64,000 bases of DNA from Calliopum simillimum (Eukaryota; Arthropoda; Insecta; Diptera; Lauxaniidae), in assembly GCA_951812925.1 (NCBI GenBank), contig OX638369.1:130599287-130663286 (forward strand). The letters are read 5' to 3'. Below are positions 23,725-38,200 of the stretch, one piece after another. The notes beneath the pieces are model-generated. The model saw nothing but the letters and a program-made list of their open reading frames with translations, was not told the DNA's origin and made no database searches. The translations under genes were made by a program, and so were the position numbers. Within the stretch, counting starts at the first letter, position 1. Every line of letters starts with the position of its first letter.

Positions 23725-26238
23725 AAACTCTCGAGAAATTATTTAAGTTCCTGCAAAATCATCAAAACTTTTTAAGGAAGAAAAAAAAAAAAAAAAAAGA
23801 AATTAGCTTGATAATAAGGAATTCAAAATTCCTTATTGACTTATGTACCTTGTTGTACCTTGATGTAGCTAGGGTTTTTTAATAAGTATTTTGTGTGAAA
23901 CACGTTGCTAAGAAACAAGTACATAGTTAGTTAAAATTTATGATGTTTTTGAAAAAGCTACCAATTTAAAAAATTTTTAATTTTAAATACTCCAACTTTC
24001 AAATCAAGTTAAAATTTTATCTCATGAAGCAATATCATTTAAAATTAAAAAAATAAAGAAATCCAAAGAAAAAAAAAAAAAAATTTTGGAAGAGAATTGC
24101 AATCTATACTATAATCTATCAATTTCCTTCAAATGTAGTATGGCATTTGATACACAATATTTAACGATTTACAAATTGTGATAGAATAATTTGTGATTTA
24201 TTATAAAAGTCCGTCGAATATCCTTTTCTTGTAACTCCTATACTCTGCTTAAGAGCTTTTGGTAAATTATTTATTGATCTAAGGAATACATATATTTACT
24301 AAAGTTGAGATCTGTATGTAAAGTAAAGGCAAATGTAAAAATCAAAACATTGAGGGTATTCCTTGAAACGTGTATGTAAATAACTTGAAAACCTCGTAAA
24401 CTTGTAACATTCGTCAAAATCAATACGGACTTTGACAGTTTTACGAGTTTAAGCGGTTTTCGAGACATTTACTCGTTTTGAGGTATTCCCTAATTGTAAA
24501 ATAGTATAAGTTTAGCAGTATTTTTTTCATAAGCAAAACTAACCTAGACAGAATTAAAACTGCATACAAAAAGGATATTATCTCTCTAAACTATTAACTA
24601 AGAGTCGCTCTGACTCTCATAAAAAATTTTTCTTTAAAAGAAAGAAGAAAACACCAAGTATCAAATTTATTAAATTAAAGTATAAAAATATCAGAAGAAA
24701 TTTTTCAAGAAAGTACATATAAGTACGAGTAATATTGAATTGAATAATATACATATGCTCTGTTACTTTTCTTTGACGTTGACAAACTAAGGACTGACAC
24801 ATTTTGAAAATAATGGTATCTAAATAATAGGAACGCATATCGAAAAATGTACTATCGTACTTTTTAGGTGTTAGACTTTTTCTTTATTTAAGTATTATGT
24901 ACTCAATTATTCATTAGCTTTCAATTCAATATACGATGGGCAATATTAAGACGATTTCGCACTGAATTAAAAATACATGAAAATATTTTTAAAGTAAATC
25001 TGCACTTTTTTTATTTTAAGATCATAAGAAGGACTTAAACATTTCAATAACTTAATAGAACTTAAGAAACACGAACATAATGTAATAAAAATTTTTCAAA
25101 TTTAAAATGCTTTAAAGATTTAAAAATGTTAAAGGTTTTTTTTTTTTAAATATAAATAAAAAATATAATACAATTGTCTGAAAAAGAAAAGTTTATGGAA
25201 AGTTTTTATCGTTTCTAGCATAGAATAAAATTGTTACAAAATTTTAAGTTTACAAGTTTTGGTTTAATTAAACTTATTACTCTATCTTATGACTCATATA
25301 ATTTACGAAATATATAAATTATGCTTATCCTGTAAAATAAAACAAAAAGATCAACCAATTCGGATTAGATTTTATCTGTAGTACCTGATGATATTGACTT
25401 TGCAAGTGATATCGTTACGTTGAAAAAAAAAAAGAATACAAAACAACAATAACAAAAAAAAAAAAGAAATAAAAAAAATAAAAAAAATACATACATATAC
25501 TCATAAAGACAGTGACGACACTTCTTGCGACAGCATCCTATATAAACATAACAATACTGAGTGTTTCCGAAATTAAATTAATTGTTGCTAGCAAATTTAT
25601 ATTACAATTGGTATATCTTTACTTAATTAGCTAATTATATGCTTTAAAACTGACTCTTTTTTTTAATACACGTAAATCGGACCGGAAATCTCAGTTTAAG
25701 TATCTTGCTAATGTATCATCGATTTTAAAAATATTTAAAGTAATTGAAAAACAAAAATACGATAATGATTATTGTACGAGTTTCAACGGTATTGCTGCAG
25801 AAGAAAATATAAACATTGCAAAAGTATAAAATGAAATAAAATTTATGGTCAAATTGGGACATTAGAGAGGGAAACTGTAAGAGAATTGGCAACTGTTCCT
25901 TTTTTAACATTTTTGAATTTTTACAGTGTACGCTTTTGAAACTACGCTTGCATTTTCAAAGGTGTACTTGGTTTTTTTGTACAATTTACAAACATATACA
26001 TTTAATTTTGGTTCTAGGCGCTTAATGAAGTTTGGTCTTTGATTTTATGGTTTTACTTTTGCTTTGTTTTGTTAACTTATTTCATTTCATTTCCTTAGCA
26101 CGATAGGAAACTTATTAAAATCTTAAGTTTTTATTTATAACATTTTTCTTGATTTTAGCCAATATGCTTTTTTTCCAAAAATGAAAGCATTCAGGCAAAG
26201 GCTGCCAAATTGGCGTGGTGATGAAGGCTGTGGAATAT
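23725..26238. other. Shared 3' flank of convergent genes
   Basis: The KIAA0513-like gene stops at 23724 and the nervana-type gene at 26239, facing each other. The interval is very A/T-rich with long A runs (23780-23800, 24070, 25425-25490) and several AATAAA-type signals, and presumably carries both 3' untranslated regions. No further gene or clear repeat was found. Confidence 0.55.
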
Positions 26239-29200
26239 TTAATCCAATAATATGCTGAAGGCTACTGATCCTTGACGTTCACGCATGCGACCACTGTACT
26301 TGATATTTTTGGCCCATGCACGGCATTCGATGTTCACCATTTCACCAACTTTGATGCTTTGGAATTGTACAGCAACCAATGGACTAAGGTAACCGTTTTG
26401 ATTCAGGAAGGGATAGTAATAGGCAGGGAAGCCAGGACCTGGATAGTATTTCACCTCACCAAGGTTTTCAACACCATCACTGTGAATACCTTTACAAGAA
26501 ACCCATACTTGTTGACGCTTAAAATAAATAAAAAAAAAAACATAAAATTAGTATGTGATTATTTTTTAAAAAGACACTTTTACAACAATTTTGAAAATAA
26601 TATTAGTGTGAAAAGATTGCTTTTCACAATTGGCTTTAAAATAAAAATAGAATTTTATGCTGCCAGGTTTATTATTTGGCTCTTTTTTTTTGGAAATTGC
26701 ATTAGGTTACCACATTTCACGTTTATTGAAATTCAAGCATAATAGGTAAGCACTATCTCAAGATTCAATACCAATGAAGATAAGTTTATTGAAAACAGAC
26801 GTTTTGGTACAATGAAGCAAAAAAAGTACACAAATATATACGTAGTGTCTTGATGGTAGAATGGAATATCTATATACATATATGTTTTGAATATGGTCAA
26901 AATTTCTTAAGTGAGCCACTTAATGATTTAAACGTTAAAACGTAAAAAAAGCTTTCAAGAAAAATTATTTTTTGTAGCAACAATATGTTTTTCTAAAATA
27001 TTTAACATGGACCAGGGAATAAAATTTTTTTTAATTTTTTTGGACCAAACATTTTTTATTTGTTATTGAAAATCATTAATTTAAATAAATGCAAATTAAA
27101 GCAACCTCTTTGCCTCTGAGAAAATTATAAAAAATTTGTGTTCACCCTTTCGATATATCTAGGAACTATATTCAAGAAAAAAAAATTGGGCTAATCGATA
27201 TTGGTTCAAAAGTTATTGACAATATAGTGTGCCGTGCAATTCAGTTTCCAGTAGTAGAAAAAAATAAGGCATTTTTCGAAAAAAGTGTATATGGCATAAA
27301 ATTCTTAGAATTTTCTTTATTTTTTCAGAATGTTCTGAGATATATTATAATTTTCCAAGAATTGGTAAAAAAAAAAAAAAAATATTTTATGACAAAAAAC
27401 TCCAAAAAACTCTGACGCACTCCTAAGACGATTCTAAGCATTTTATGCCTTACGCACTTTTTTCGTAAGATGCCTTGTTTTTCTTGCACAGCACACTATA
27501 TTGTTAATAACTTTTGAACCAATATCGACTACGCCAATTTTTTTCTTGGATATAAATAGTTCCAAGACATGTGGAGAGTGCCCATATATTTTTTGTTTTT
27601 CTCAGAGGCAGAAAAGTTGCTTAAATTTTTATTTATTTGAAATACGGATCTCCAATAATAAAAAAAAGTTTTGGCACTAAAAAAAAAAAAAAAAAAAAAC
27701 GATTTTATTTCCTGGTCTATGTGAAATATTTTAGAATTAAATTTTTCCCAAAACCTGTACTAGTTACAAAAAATCATTTTTCTTGAAAGCCTTTTTGCAC
27801 CCTACACCCAGGGTATATTCACTTTGTCCTTCCGTTTGTAACTCACAGAAGGAGGCGTGGCAGATATAGAAAAGTATATATATTCTTGATCAGCGTCACC
27901 TCCTGAGTCGATATAGCCATGTCCGTCTGTCTGGCTGGCTGGCTGGCTGGCTGGCTGTGTGTGGAAATACACTTTTTGGGAAAACTAAGCAAGATAATTC
28001 AATGAAATTTGATGCACAGCCTGCGTCATTAAAGTAAGCTCGGGGGATTGAAAATGAGTGAAATCGGTCAACGGACACGCCTACCGCCCATACAAAAAAT
28101 GGAATTTTAGGAGTATTTTTCACGAAAATGCAACCAAAATACACATAAACACTACGAATTGTAAGCGCAAGTTCTAAAAAAAACAAGGCGAATTTGGACA
28201 AGAGGGCGTGGCACCTCCCATATAAGCAAAAGCTTCAAAACGCTACACTAAAAACGTTTTTTGATGTATTCGAACCAAATTATAAATGAAAGATCTCAAC
28301 AAGAATTGGGTGAATTCAGACAATGGGGCGTGGCACCTCGCATATAAGCAAAAGTTTCAAAATGCTATACTGAAAGAGTTTTTTGAGATAGTCCAACTAA
28401 ATTTCACTCAAATACTAAAGACTATAAATGCACCCTCTAAGCTTAAACTAGACGAACTCGGACAAGAGGGCGTGGCACCTACTTTATGAGCAAAAGCTTC
28501 AAAATACTGCAGTGTAGGGTATTTATTTTTTGGCCAGGCCAAAAGTTGCTCCCTTACTAGTTTAGGTTTAAATCCTTAGGTGGACCATTTGAGAAATATT
28601 TTTGGCCATATGCAAGACTTAAAGAGTTCATTTATAAAAAATATTTTTACACTTATAAAATAATCGTTCCAGTCTTATATTCACACTTACTTCGACATCA
28701 GATGTATTACCAATGTGGTACTTAAGGTGGTCAGGCATGTCTTGATCCAAGTCCTTTAGATTATCGTAATATTCAGGTTCCCAGTTGTAGATTTTATTAA
28801 CTTTTAAAAAGACACATGGTTTCCCATGTTTATAGCCGTATGAATTATTTCGCGAACATGGACCAAATTGATTCATGTCTACCGCACAGACCTGTTTTGG
28901 ATTGTGAGTTTCGTTAAAACTGCAGAATTTCTTTTTTGTTCCAACGCTTTGGTTATATTCTATAGAATTTAGAGTAAAAATATACATATGGTATGGTAGT
29001 TACAACAAAACATTAAATTTCAGAAATTGTTTGCAAGCATAATACATACGTTCCAGAAATTCGTCCAGCATTGATACCCAGTATTCGCCTTCTTTGATTT
29101 TTTTTGTGTCAAATTGTATGACTGCACCCCTATCTGTATCATTTCCCAAAGGACGATAGCCCATGCCTGGATTCGTGCCGATTATTGAATGTTCCAACTG

Positions 29201-32200
29201 CCATTTAGGCTCATGATCGTTTAAGGTTGATAAAAGCCCTTGCATACAAATGGCCACAAATGCAGCAAGTACAATATAAAATATTATATAAAAGAAAAAA
29301 ATTTTGCCTAAAACGAAAATATAAAAACAAAAGGAAAATCAAAAATGATGTATTTGCTAAATTTATTGTACATAGAAGCAGTTTTAGTTTGAATGATAGG
29401 GTGCTTTACCAGCGAGGTAAGATCGCACTTAATGTTCTCTTTATAACGTAGACGTTTCAAACGTATTTAGATATATTTTAAATGATATTTTTTTATTTTT
29501 GTGGAAATTCGTTTTTGTTTTGTTTCATATCTTCTGATTTTGAATTTTGCTTTGCTTGATTTTTTTTTTTCGCTCTCACGTAAATATTTTTGTTTTGAAC
29601 TCTGAATTGTCCTCGACTATATTTTTAAAATGAAGAGAACAAGACGAGTGTTGAATAGCAAATTTTATTAAAAAAAGAACAACAAAATTCTAATGTTTAC
29701 AAAATTAATTATACTGGCACGACTATGAGTTTTATTCCTGGAAACTGACGAAAACCTGTTTGTGGAATATAAAACGATATAACTGTACGAGTATAAGTGT
29801 GTACGCATGAATATATTTAGCACAAATAAAAAATGACATTGGTACATACCGATATAGATAGATAGTATCGTATGCAGGTATGATTGTTCATATACATATT
29901 AGGGTGGTTCAAAATTTTAAACCTTTTTGGAAATGCACCCTCACAGCACCAAAATGCTCTCGTTGATGTAAATAAGCACCATGTAAAATTTGGTACATTT
30001 CAGAGAATATTTGATGCATCCCAAACCATTTTAAAATTAAAGATGTTCAACTTTTTGTATGGATTTTGAACCGCTTAGCTCCAATCTGCAATTTACTTCT
30101 CTGCAAGTTCTGTAGTTTTGAAGATATTGTTCATTCAAGTTGGAAAACTAAAATACGAAGTGGAATGGCCAATATCTCCAAAATTACAGAACTTATGAAA
30201 AAAAATGGCAGATTCGAATTAAGCGGCTCAAAATCTATATTAAAAGTTGAACATCTTAAATTTAACAACACAAATTTTTTTCATATTCAGGAACACTTTT
30301 CGGTTTTTGAAATGGTTTCTGATGCATCAAATATTCTCTGAATTGAACCAAATTTTACGTAGTACTTATTAGTATCAGAACAATTTGGTGCCATGGGAGC
30401 GCAATTCCAAGCAAAATTTTTTTTTGTTTTACAAATTTGAACCAGTCTATTATATAGATATGTATAAATGTATATATTAGAAATGTAAATAAAAGTTCTA
30501 ATTAAACAAAAGTCGATTAACGAGTTGTAAAATTTTAAAACGCAACAGATCACAAACTCGCACAAGTTTGCGATTTGCCTTAGGTGTGATAATGGATTCG
30601 TTTGATTTTATTAGACAGTAAATAATTAAAATTTTTAATTATCTATATATACATTCATATATAATTATAATTTTAGTGACAACACACTTTATTACTTGCA
30701 CCGCTCTTGGGGGCCATCAATTCATTACGTCACACGTTCAGGGAAGGGAGGAAATTCTGAAATTTGTGACAAAATGCTATCGGTAGGGGGTCCTAGTGTC
30801 TTGAAAATTGTGAAGTCACTAAGCCAATTATAAAATTTCTTAAACATTTTGTAATATAAACACATAAAAGAGGATATCAACTCAAGAATATCAAAAGCAA
30901 AAGGCGCGTTTGCATTTTTGATTCGAGTGTGAAATCGGTTTTGTTATATGGGTGCGAAACGTAGCTTGTTACCGAACAATTAATGACCAAGCTGCAAGAG
31001 TTCTTCAACAAGTGCTTAAGGCGTATACTTAAGGTTTGGCGGCTTCGCACTATCTCAAACGCCGAACTACACCAAAAATGCAATCAGAAGCAAATGAGTA
31101 TAAGCTGCGCAAGTGAGGATGAATGGTCATACTCTTCGGCAACCACAAGGCAGCAGAGGACGTGGTAGACCAAAACAGAAACTTTTTTTCAAATATAAAC
31201 TAGTAAGGGTGTTACCTTTGGCCTGGCCAAAAATTAAATACCCTACACAGCAGTATTTTGAAAGTTTTGCTTATATGGGAGGTGCCACGCCCTCTTGTCC
31301 GAATTCACCCAGTTTTTTCTCAGAGTTTGAATTTATAGTTCTTAGCATTTGAGTAAAATTTAGTTTGATTATCTCCAAAAACGCTTTCAGTATGGCGTTT
31401 TGAAGTTCTTGCTTGTATGGGAGGTGCCACGCCTTCTTTTCCGAATTCACCTGGCGCTTACAATTCAAAGTATTTATGTGTATTTTGGTTGCATTATCGT
31501 GAAAAAAACTCAAAAAGTTGCATTTTGAATATATTTTTTGTATGGGCGGTAGGCGTGTCCGTTGACCGATTTCGCTGATTTTCAATCTTCCGAGCTAACT
31601 TTGACGCCGAAGGCTGTGCACCAAATTTCATTGAATTATCTTGCTTAGTTTTTCCAAAAAGTGTATTTCCACACACAGCCAGCCACCCAGCCAGCCAGAC
31701 AGACGGACATGGCTATATCGACTCAGGAGGTGACGCTGATCAAGAATATATATACTTTTCTATATCTGCCACGCCTCCTTCTCTGCGTTACAAACGGAAG
31801 GACAAAGTGAATATACCCTGGGTGTAGGGTATAAAAGGCATTCTTCTGATTGTGTTATAGTTTTTTAGATCTGTTTATATAATCTGCAAACCTACATTTC
31901 AATATCGACGGCTCATATTCAATACCCTCTATCTACAATTTTCACGAAAACTAGTTTTTGATGGTAAAACCTTCATTGAGACAAATGGCATCTATGATAT
32001 TAATTCCAAACGAAAAATTTGCTTCCAGAGCTACTTTTTTCCATTTAAAGAAATTCACTATCTACAGCAATCGATTTTGTGAAATGCAATATCCTCTATC
32101 TACATATCGATACCTTAGAGCGCTATAGTCCTATCTCCACTTTTTGCGATTTTGAGATTTTTGCAGTTATGGCAACATTGTGGGCTTTTTTACCGTTTGG

Positions 32201-35200
32201 AAAACTGTGTGATGTCAAAATACCACTAAAACACCAAAATATTCGAAAATTAAAAAAAAGCCTATCTCCAAACTGTAATTTTTTCAAGAGCGCTACTGTC
32301 CTATCTCCACTGAATATTCAAATAAGTCACATTTTAAAAAAAAAATTCTTCGTTTTTTCGCGTTTTCTTCGCGTTTCATGACTTTTTGCGACATTTAAGT
32401 GAACAAATTTGGTTACACCCAAGGCTCCACTCTTATTTGTCGGAACCAAAAATTCAAAAATTAAAAACCAAAAAAAAATTCGTTTTTTCGTGTTTTCCAC
32501 GCGTTTCATTACTTTTTGCGACATTTTAGTGGAAAAAATTCAAAAAATGTACTAAATACGTCGTTTTTTTCAATATTAGTGGAATTCTATATAAGGGCAA
32601 AAGTAATGACATACTATAAATTGGCTGGGATTTCATTAGAAGTTAATAAAATTGGTTAAAAACATTAAATTATGTTAAAATATACTATAGGTAAAATATT
32701 GCATGTATCGTTATATCAAAATAGCAGCCAATCCTAAATAACCACTGTTTGAAATCTTCTTTTTACATTTCCCAACAATTGGAAAAATGGAGATAGGACT
32801 ATAGCGCTCTAAGGTATCGATATGAAAAATGAAAGATTTTTAATTTTTTTTATATTTATTGTGTGGCCGTTATATACAAGGTCATGACAAACGGTTGTCA
32901 ATCGGCTCCAAATGGCGAAAATAAATTTTCTTGATTTGTTCAGTTTTGTATGTTGAACCTTGATAGGCCTGCTGAGTCGTGATTGGCCCTTCTGTATACA
33001 AACAGATAAGGCTAGACGCATGCAATTTTGTACAGATGAAAACAATATTACTAGGCTATCTGGGATCAAAAATGGGCGTGATCGGTTAAACTTGATTTGA
33101 AAATTAATACAATTGAGGAGTGTCCGCACCAAAAGGCCTAGGTACCATTTCGAGGCAAAAGTTGTGTCATTATATGAATCGGGTGACATTTTGTTAGAAA
33201 TGATAATAATTGTTTTCTGTTTTCACGAAAAATTGACTCGATGGCGTGGAATTGATGGCATTATGTTAAAAAAATTATACCGGTCAAATAACTGATTATT
33301 ATGGCACATAATATGTATGAGATTACTTTTGCATCGAAATGGTACTTAGGCCCTTTGGTACGGCCACTCATCAGTTGTATATATGAGTCAAAAGAAACTG
33401 GGTATTAGAGCGGTATCCAGACGGACTTGTGAATGCAAAACATGAGAACTGAAATCTGAGCTCAGATTTTTATATAAAGTACACCAAGTTACTAGAAAGT
33501 AGATGTACCCAGGGGCAAGGGTCTTTATTCCCTACTCCCCGCCCAGGCCTACCATAGTCTTGCGCCCTAGTTTTTTATAGCAGTTTATGGTGGACTGGGA
33601 TTAGTGCTGAGCAAACCAAGACCAAGGCCAAGATCATAGCAGTCATGATCTTGGTCTTGCATATTGTGTCTTGGTCATTTAGTCTTGGTCTGAAAGATGC
33701 CATATTTCGAATTGAGATATGATTTTATGCTTGAAACGGGCGTGACACACCTATTAACTATAAATTCGAAAGATTAAAAGCAGTCTTGGTCTTGATGATA
33801 ATCCTGAGCAAGACCAAGACCACAGAAGTCTATATCACTGTTTTGAGGCCTACTTAGAGCTACAAGCTAGGATAACTCAGGATCCTTACATGATAGAAAA
33901 AAACCAAGTTTAGATTCATAATAAGCAGATCGAAGTTAAAAATAAACGGCTATAAAAAATAAGGACCAATAATAATCTAAGCTTAGGTTTCGGTTCTCAT
34001 ATCTTGCATTCTCAAGTTCGCCAGGCGCCTAACCTATTTTGAGTTTTCTTTTGCTAAAAAACCATCTATTAATAAATAATTCATAAAAAATTGGTTTTTA
34101 TTATTGTGCAATAGGCTCTATCTACTTGTTTGAACACGCATTATAATAAGGCTATAATAAGGCGAATAACCAAGGTTTTCTTTAATTTTTTTATTTGAGG
34201 GATCTAGTGGCTCTTTTTAATTAATATCGTAATACTTGGTTTGATTAACACTATAAAAAATAGCGAATAAAACAGTTTTTTTGCGCTCCTGAAAAATTGT
34301 GTTTTTGTAGATAGTGTATTGAATATAAGCCGTCGATATATTAATAAGCAATTTAGTTCTGAAATTTTGAATTTTTTAACGCTTTGAGAAAGCTTTAAGG
34401 CCAAGTTCAAGTTCGCTTAACGTACAAGGGTTTACAGCCTACGAATATAAATGCCAGTTTACTAACTTGCGGCCGATTGAAATGATCACCAAGGCGATTG
34501 ATATAAGGACTGCGATCGATTTTATTAGGAATTTTTGTAATTTTTTTTGCACTCCTTCCATTAAGGATTTAATGGTATTATTTGATACCTTTCTAGCTAC
34601 TGAACATCACTTTTCTCCATAATCTTTAGCATCTTTGGTTACTTTTTTTATTGTCTTTAACTCCCTTTTGACCAAAGCCCAGCATCTTTCAATATATTGA
34701 AAAGTAAGTTGTGGACAGTTTGGCGGATTTGCTTCACGAGGTACCAAAATCACATTATTTTTTAAGTACCACCAAAAGGCTATTTTACTATAAGAACAAG
34801 ATGCTAGGTCTGACCGAAAGAAAGTGGAAACCTGATGCTCTCGTAGAAAAGGCTTAAGTCTTTTTTCTAAGCATTACTTAATATAGAATTTGGAGTTTAT
34901 TGTCCCAGTGGTTACAAAAGAATTGCTCCTTTTGCCACAACTGCAGATTGCTTGCCAAACCAAGAACTCAAGAGGAAATTTTGACTACTTTTTTGAATTG
35001 AACTTTTCATCCACATTCCTCCGTCAGTCTGCAACGTAAGCCCCTTGGCCCGGAAACTGCGAAAAATCGGCTAAAACAAAAGTTTTTGAACAAAATTAAT
35101 TTTTAATTTAATGGCGCGCTGTTTTACCTTTGTGTTCTTAACAGCATTTCTGTAAGGAAATTTTTGTAACTTAAACGTCTTCAATCGGCCCTCTTTTTGG

Positions 35201-38200
35201 CATTGCAAACTAAAAACTAGTAACCCTCCACCTTCTGTGCCAGTTATACGGATTTCATATTAACTTTGCTATTCCGAGCAATTCTATTGAAGGTCCACCG
35301 CGGGTGGTCTTGCAAAATATTTATTATTGACTTTCGAACTTCTAGCTCGTTTGCCATTATTAAGTAAATATGACGTACTAGGGAAAAAATTTTAGAGCAA
35401 TAATTTTTTGACATTCATTTAAAAGTCTACTTCGAAAAAAATTTTTAAATTGAGTAATTTGAAAATAAGTTATTGGATAAAATGTATCGGACAATTTTTT
35501 CGATCGCAGTCCTTACGACTCCTCCGCAATTAAAAATGTTTGCTGGCATAGAACGTGTATACAAATAAGAAGAAATTGGAAACCGTAGTTGTTGGTTATT
35601 TATTCATAACTTGTGTTAATGATTTTAAAACTAATGCCAAATTAAATGACAATGGTAACGGGAAGTTTTTAAATCTAAAAACAAGCGTCTCAAAAATTAT
35701 TATCAAACTTTTTCTCGATTTTCTCAATATTAACTCTCCTCGAGCGTTGATCTTTTGAAAACTCAAGACAAAAGGTGCAGCCCGAACTTTTGGTCTAGGA
35801 ATACGATTTTCTGTGAACACTAAAATAAGCAAACCGACATATTTAGTTTTGGAATGGGTCGCACTTGCTCACGGATGAACTAAATCGGTCAATAACATCA
35901 TAGAAAAAAAAAAAAAAAAAAATCGGACTGACAACCTTGAACGACTGTGTAAATGTTTGAAGAGAATTTAAAACAAGGAGTACCCCGCCAGCAATAAACT
36001 TTTATTTGGCTTGTGTTTTAATTTTTTGTTTGTTTGGTTTTGAGTATCTAGAGAATGCATATTCATACTAGAAATTGAAAACCGTCTACAAGGAATACGA
36101 ATTTCAAGTATACGCCAATAGAAAACAAATTTCAACAATTGAGAATTTTGCTTTTGCAGATACAGATACAATATGTGGATGCCGCAATTCAAATTGAGGG
36201 AATTGCTCTTTGTGCTATAATAGTACTTACATATTAAAAAAAAAAAATAAAATTTTTTAAACACAGCCAATAATTCTTTATGCAGTATAAAATGTTTATT
36301 ATGAATATACATATTTTATTTATGTATTATTTATTTTAAATTTTTGATTTGCTGTACCTTTTTCAAAATTCAAATTATGTAACTTGAAGGTGCGCAATAA
36401 CTTTAAATATGTACATATGTATGACCTAGGTAACTTTATTGTTTGTTACTTTATTGAGTGAAACTAAATAGTCTTGTATTTAAAATATTTCAACAATATT
36501 CAATGGAAAAAGATAAGGCTTCTAACTAGTATGAATAGTTTATGGTAAATATCTAACACATTAAGATTATTCAAAATAACAAAATTTTACTTGCGAAAAA
36601 AATTGCCTTTATATTTTTCGCAACTTTAAGCGTTAAAGTAAAAGTTTTTATAATAAAACTTTCTGTAAGAAGAAATTTTTTCAACAGATGATGTAATCAA
36701 TACATACCGCATAAATGTTTATCTTCTCCTTGTTATCATAACATCAAACTTTTTTAATAGATTTTCTATACTATGTAGTATATCTTATATACGAGATAAA
36801 AGTGTATGTACTTATGTACTTATGTACTTATGTATGTTTGTTCGGAACGGGCAAAACTTTTTCTCGAAAACGGGTACAGCGATTTTAAAAAAACTTGGAA
36901 CAGTTTTAGGTACTAGCATACAATGAAGAATGAGCTAGGTTTGAACTTTGTAAATGCTCACCAGGGGGCGTGGCACCGCCCTAAGTTTTAAATTTGATTT
37001 GGTCATAACTCGCAAACCATACAAGGTATTTGAATGAAATTTGGTAGGCGGGTACTGCTTGATAATACTTTGTGACAGACAAAAAGTGGGCGGGATTGAA
37101 GAAGTGCCACGCCCACTTTTTAACGCTTGAAAATTTTGATTCAATATTACTCGAAAATGACTCCAACGATTTTAATGAAAATTTAGGGGATTTTACCTCA
37201 GCAAACAGGTATTAATATGTGACATGCCGTTATATTGGGAAAACTCGTTGAAGGGCGTGGCACCGCCCACAAAAATATAATACGGTATAAAAAGAAAACT
37301 AATAAAGTAATCATTCTAAAATTAACTGTGGGGAGCATTCTTGCTATAAGGCATCTCTGATCTGAAAGCGGGCAAAATATCGCCGTTGCGCGTGGAACCT
37401 CCCATACAAGCAAAATACGTTAAATGCTATTTCTCGCAAATGTTACAAGGTATTTTAATAAAATTTGGTACGAAGGTACTGCTTAATAATATCTTGTAAC
37501 AAACGAAAAGTGGGCGGGATGGATTAAGTGCCACGCCCACTTTTTAACCCTTGAAAATTTTGATTCAATATTACTCGAAAACGACTCCGGCAAATTTGAT
37601 GAAAATTTAGGATCTGTTACCTCTTTAAACAAGTATTAATGTGTCATATGCCATTATATTGGGAAAACTCGTACAAGGGCGTGGCACCGCCCACAAAAAT
37701 ATATTGCGCTATAAAAAGAAAACTACTAAAGCAATCTTTCTGAATTTAACTGTAGGGAGTCTACTTGCTATTAGGCACCTACGACCTGAAAGTAGGCAAA
37801 ATATCGAAAGTGCGCGTGGAACCTCCCATACAAGTAAAACACATTAAATGCTGTTTCTCGCAAATGATACAACATATTTTGATGAAATTTGGTATGCGAA
37901 TCTGGATCAGAAGGATCTAAAGCATAATAAAAAGATGGCTTTGTTTAATAATTGCCACGCCCACTTTTTTATCAAAATAAAAATTTTTGTTAATAACTCA
38001 GGCACAAAAAAAAAATGGAATGAACTGTTTAATTCTTATATGCAGTCTTATGTACTTTTTGACGCTAAATCCGTCTTCATCAGCAGAACTGTCACTATAC
38101 CTGCAGGATTTTGAAATATCCTTGCTTGAAGTTGAAGAAAACGCTGTGTTCAGTCTTACAGCGTAGCTACAAGAAAAGGCGAAATTCTTTTTTATTAATA

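Noticed and set aside
32809..33189. 126-codon minus-strand frame in nervana intron 1
   Set aside because: It lies across two inverted-repeat structures and resembles no known protein.
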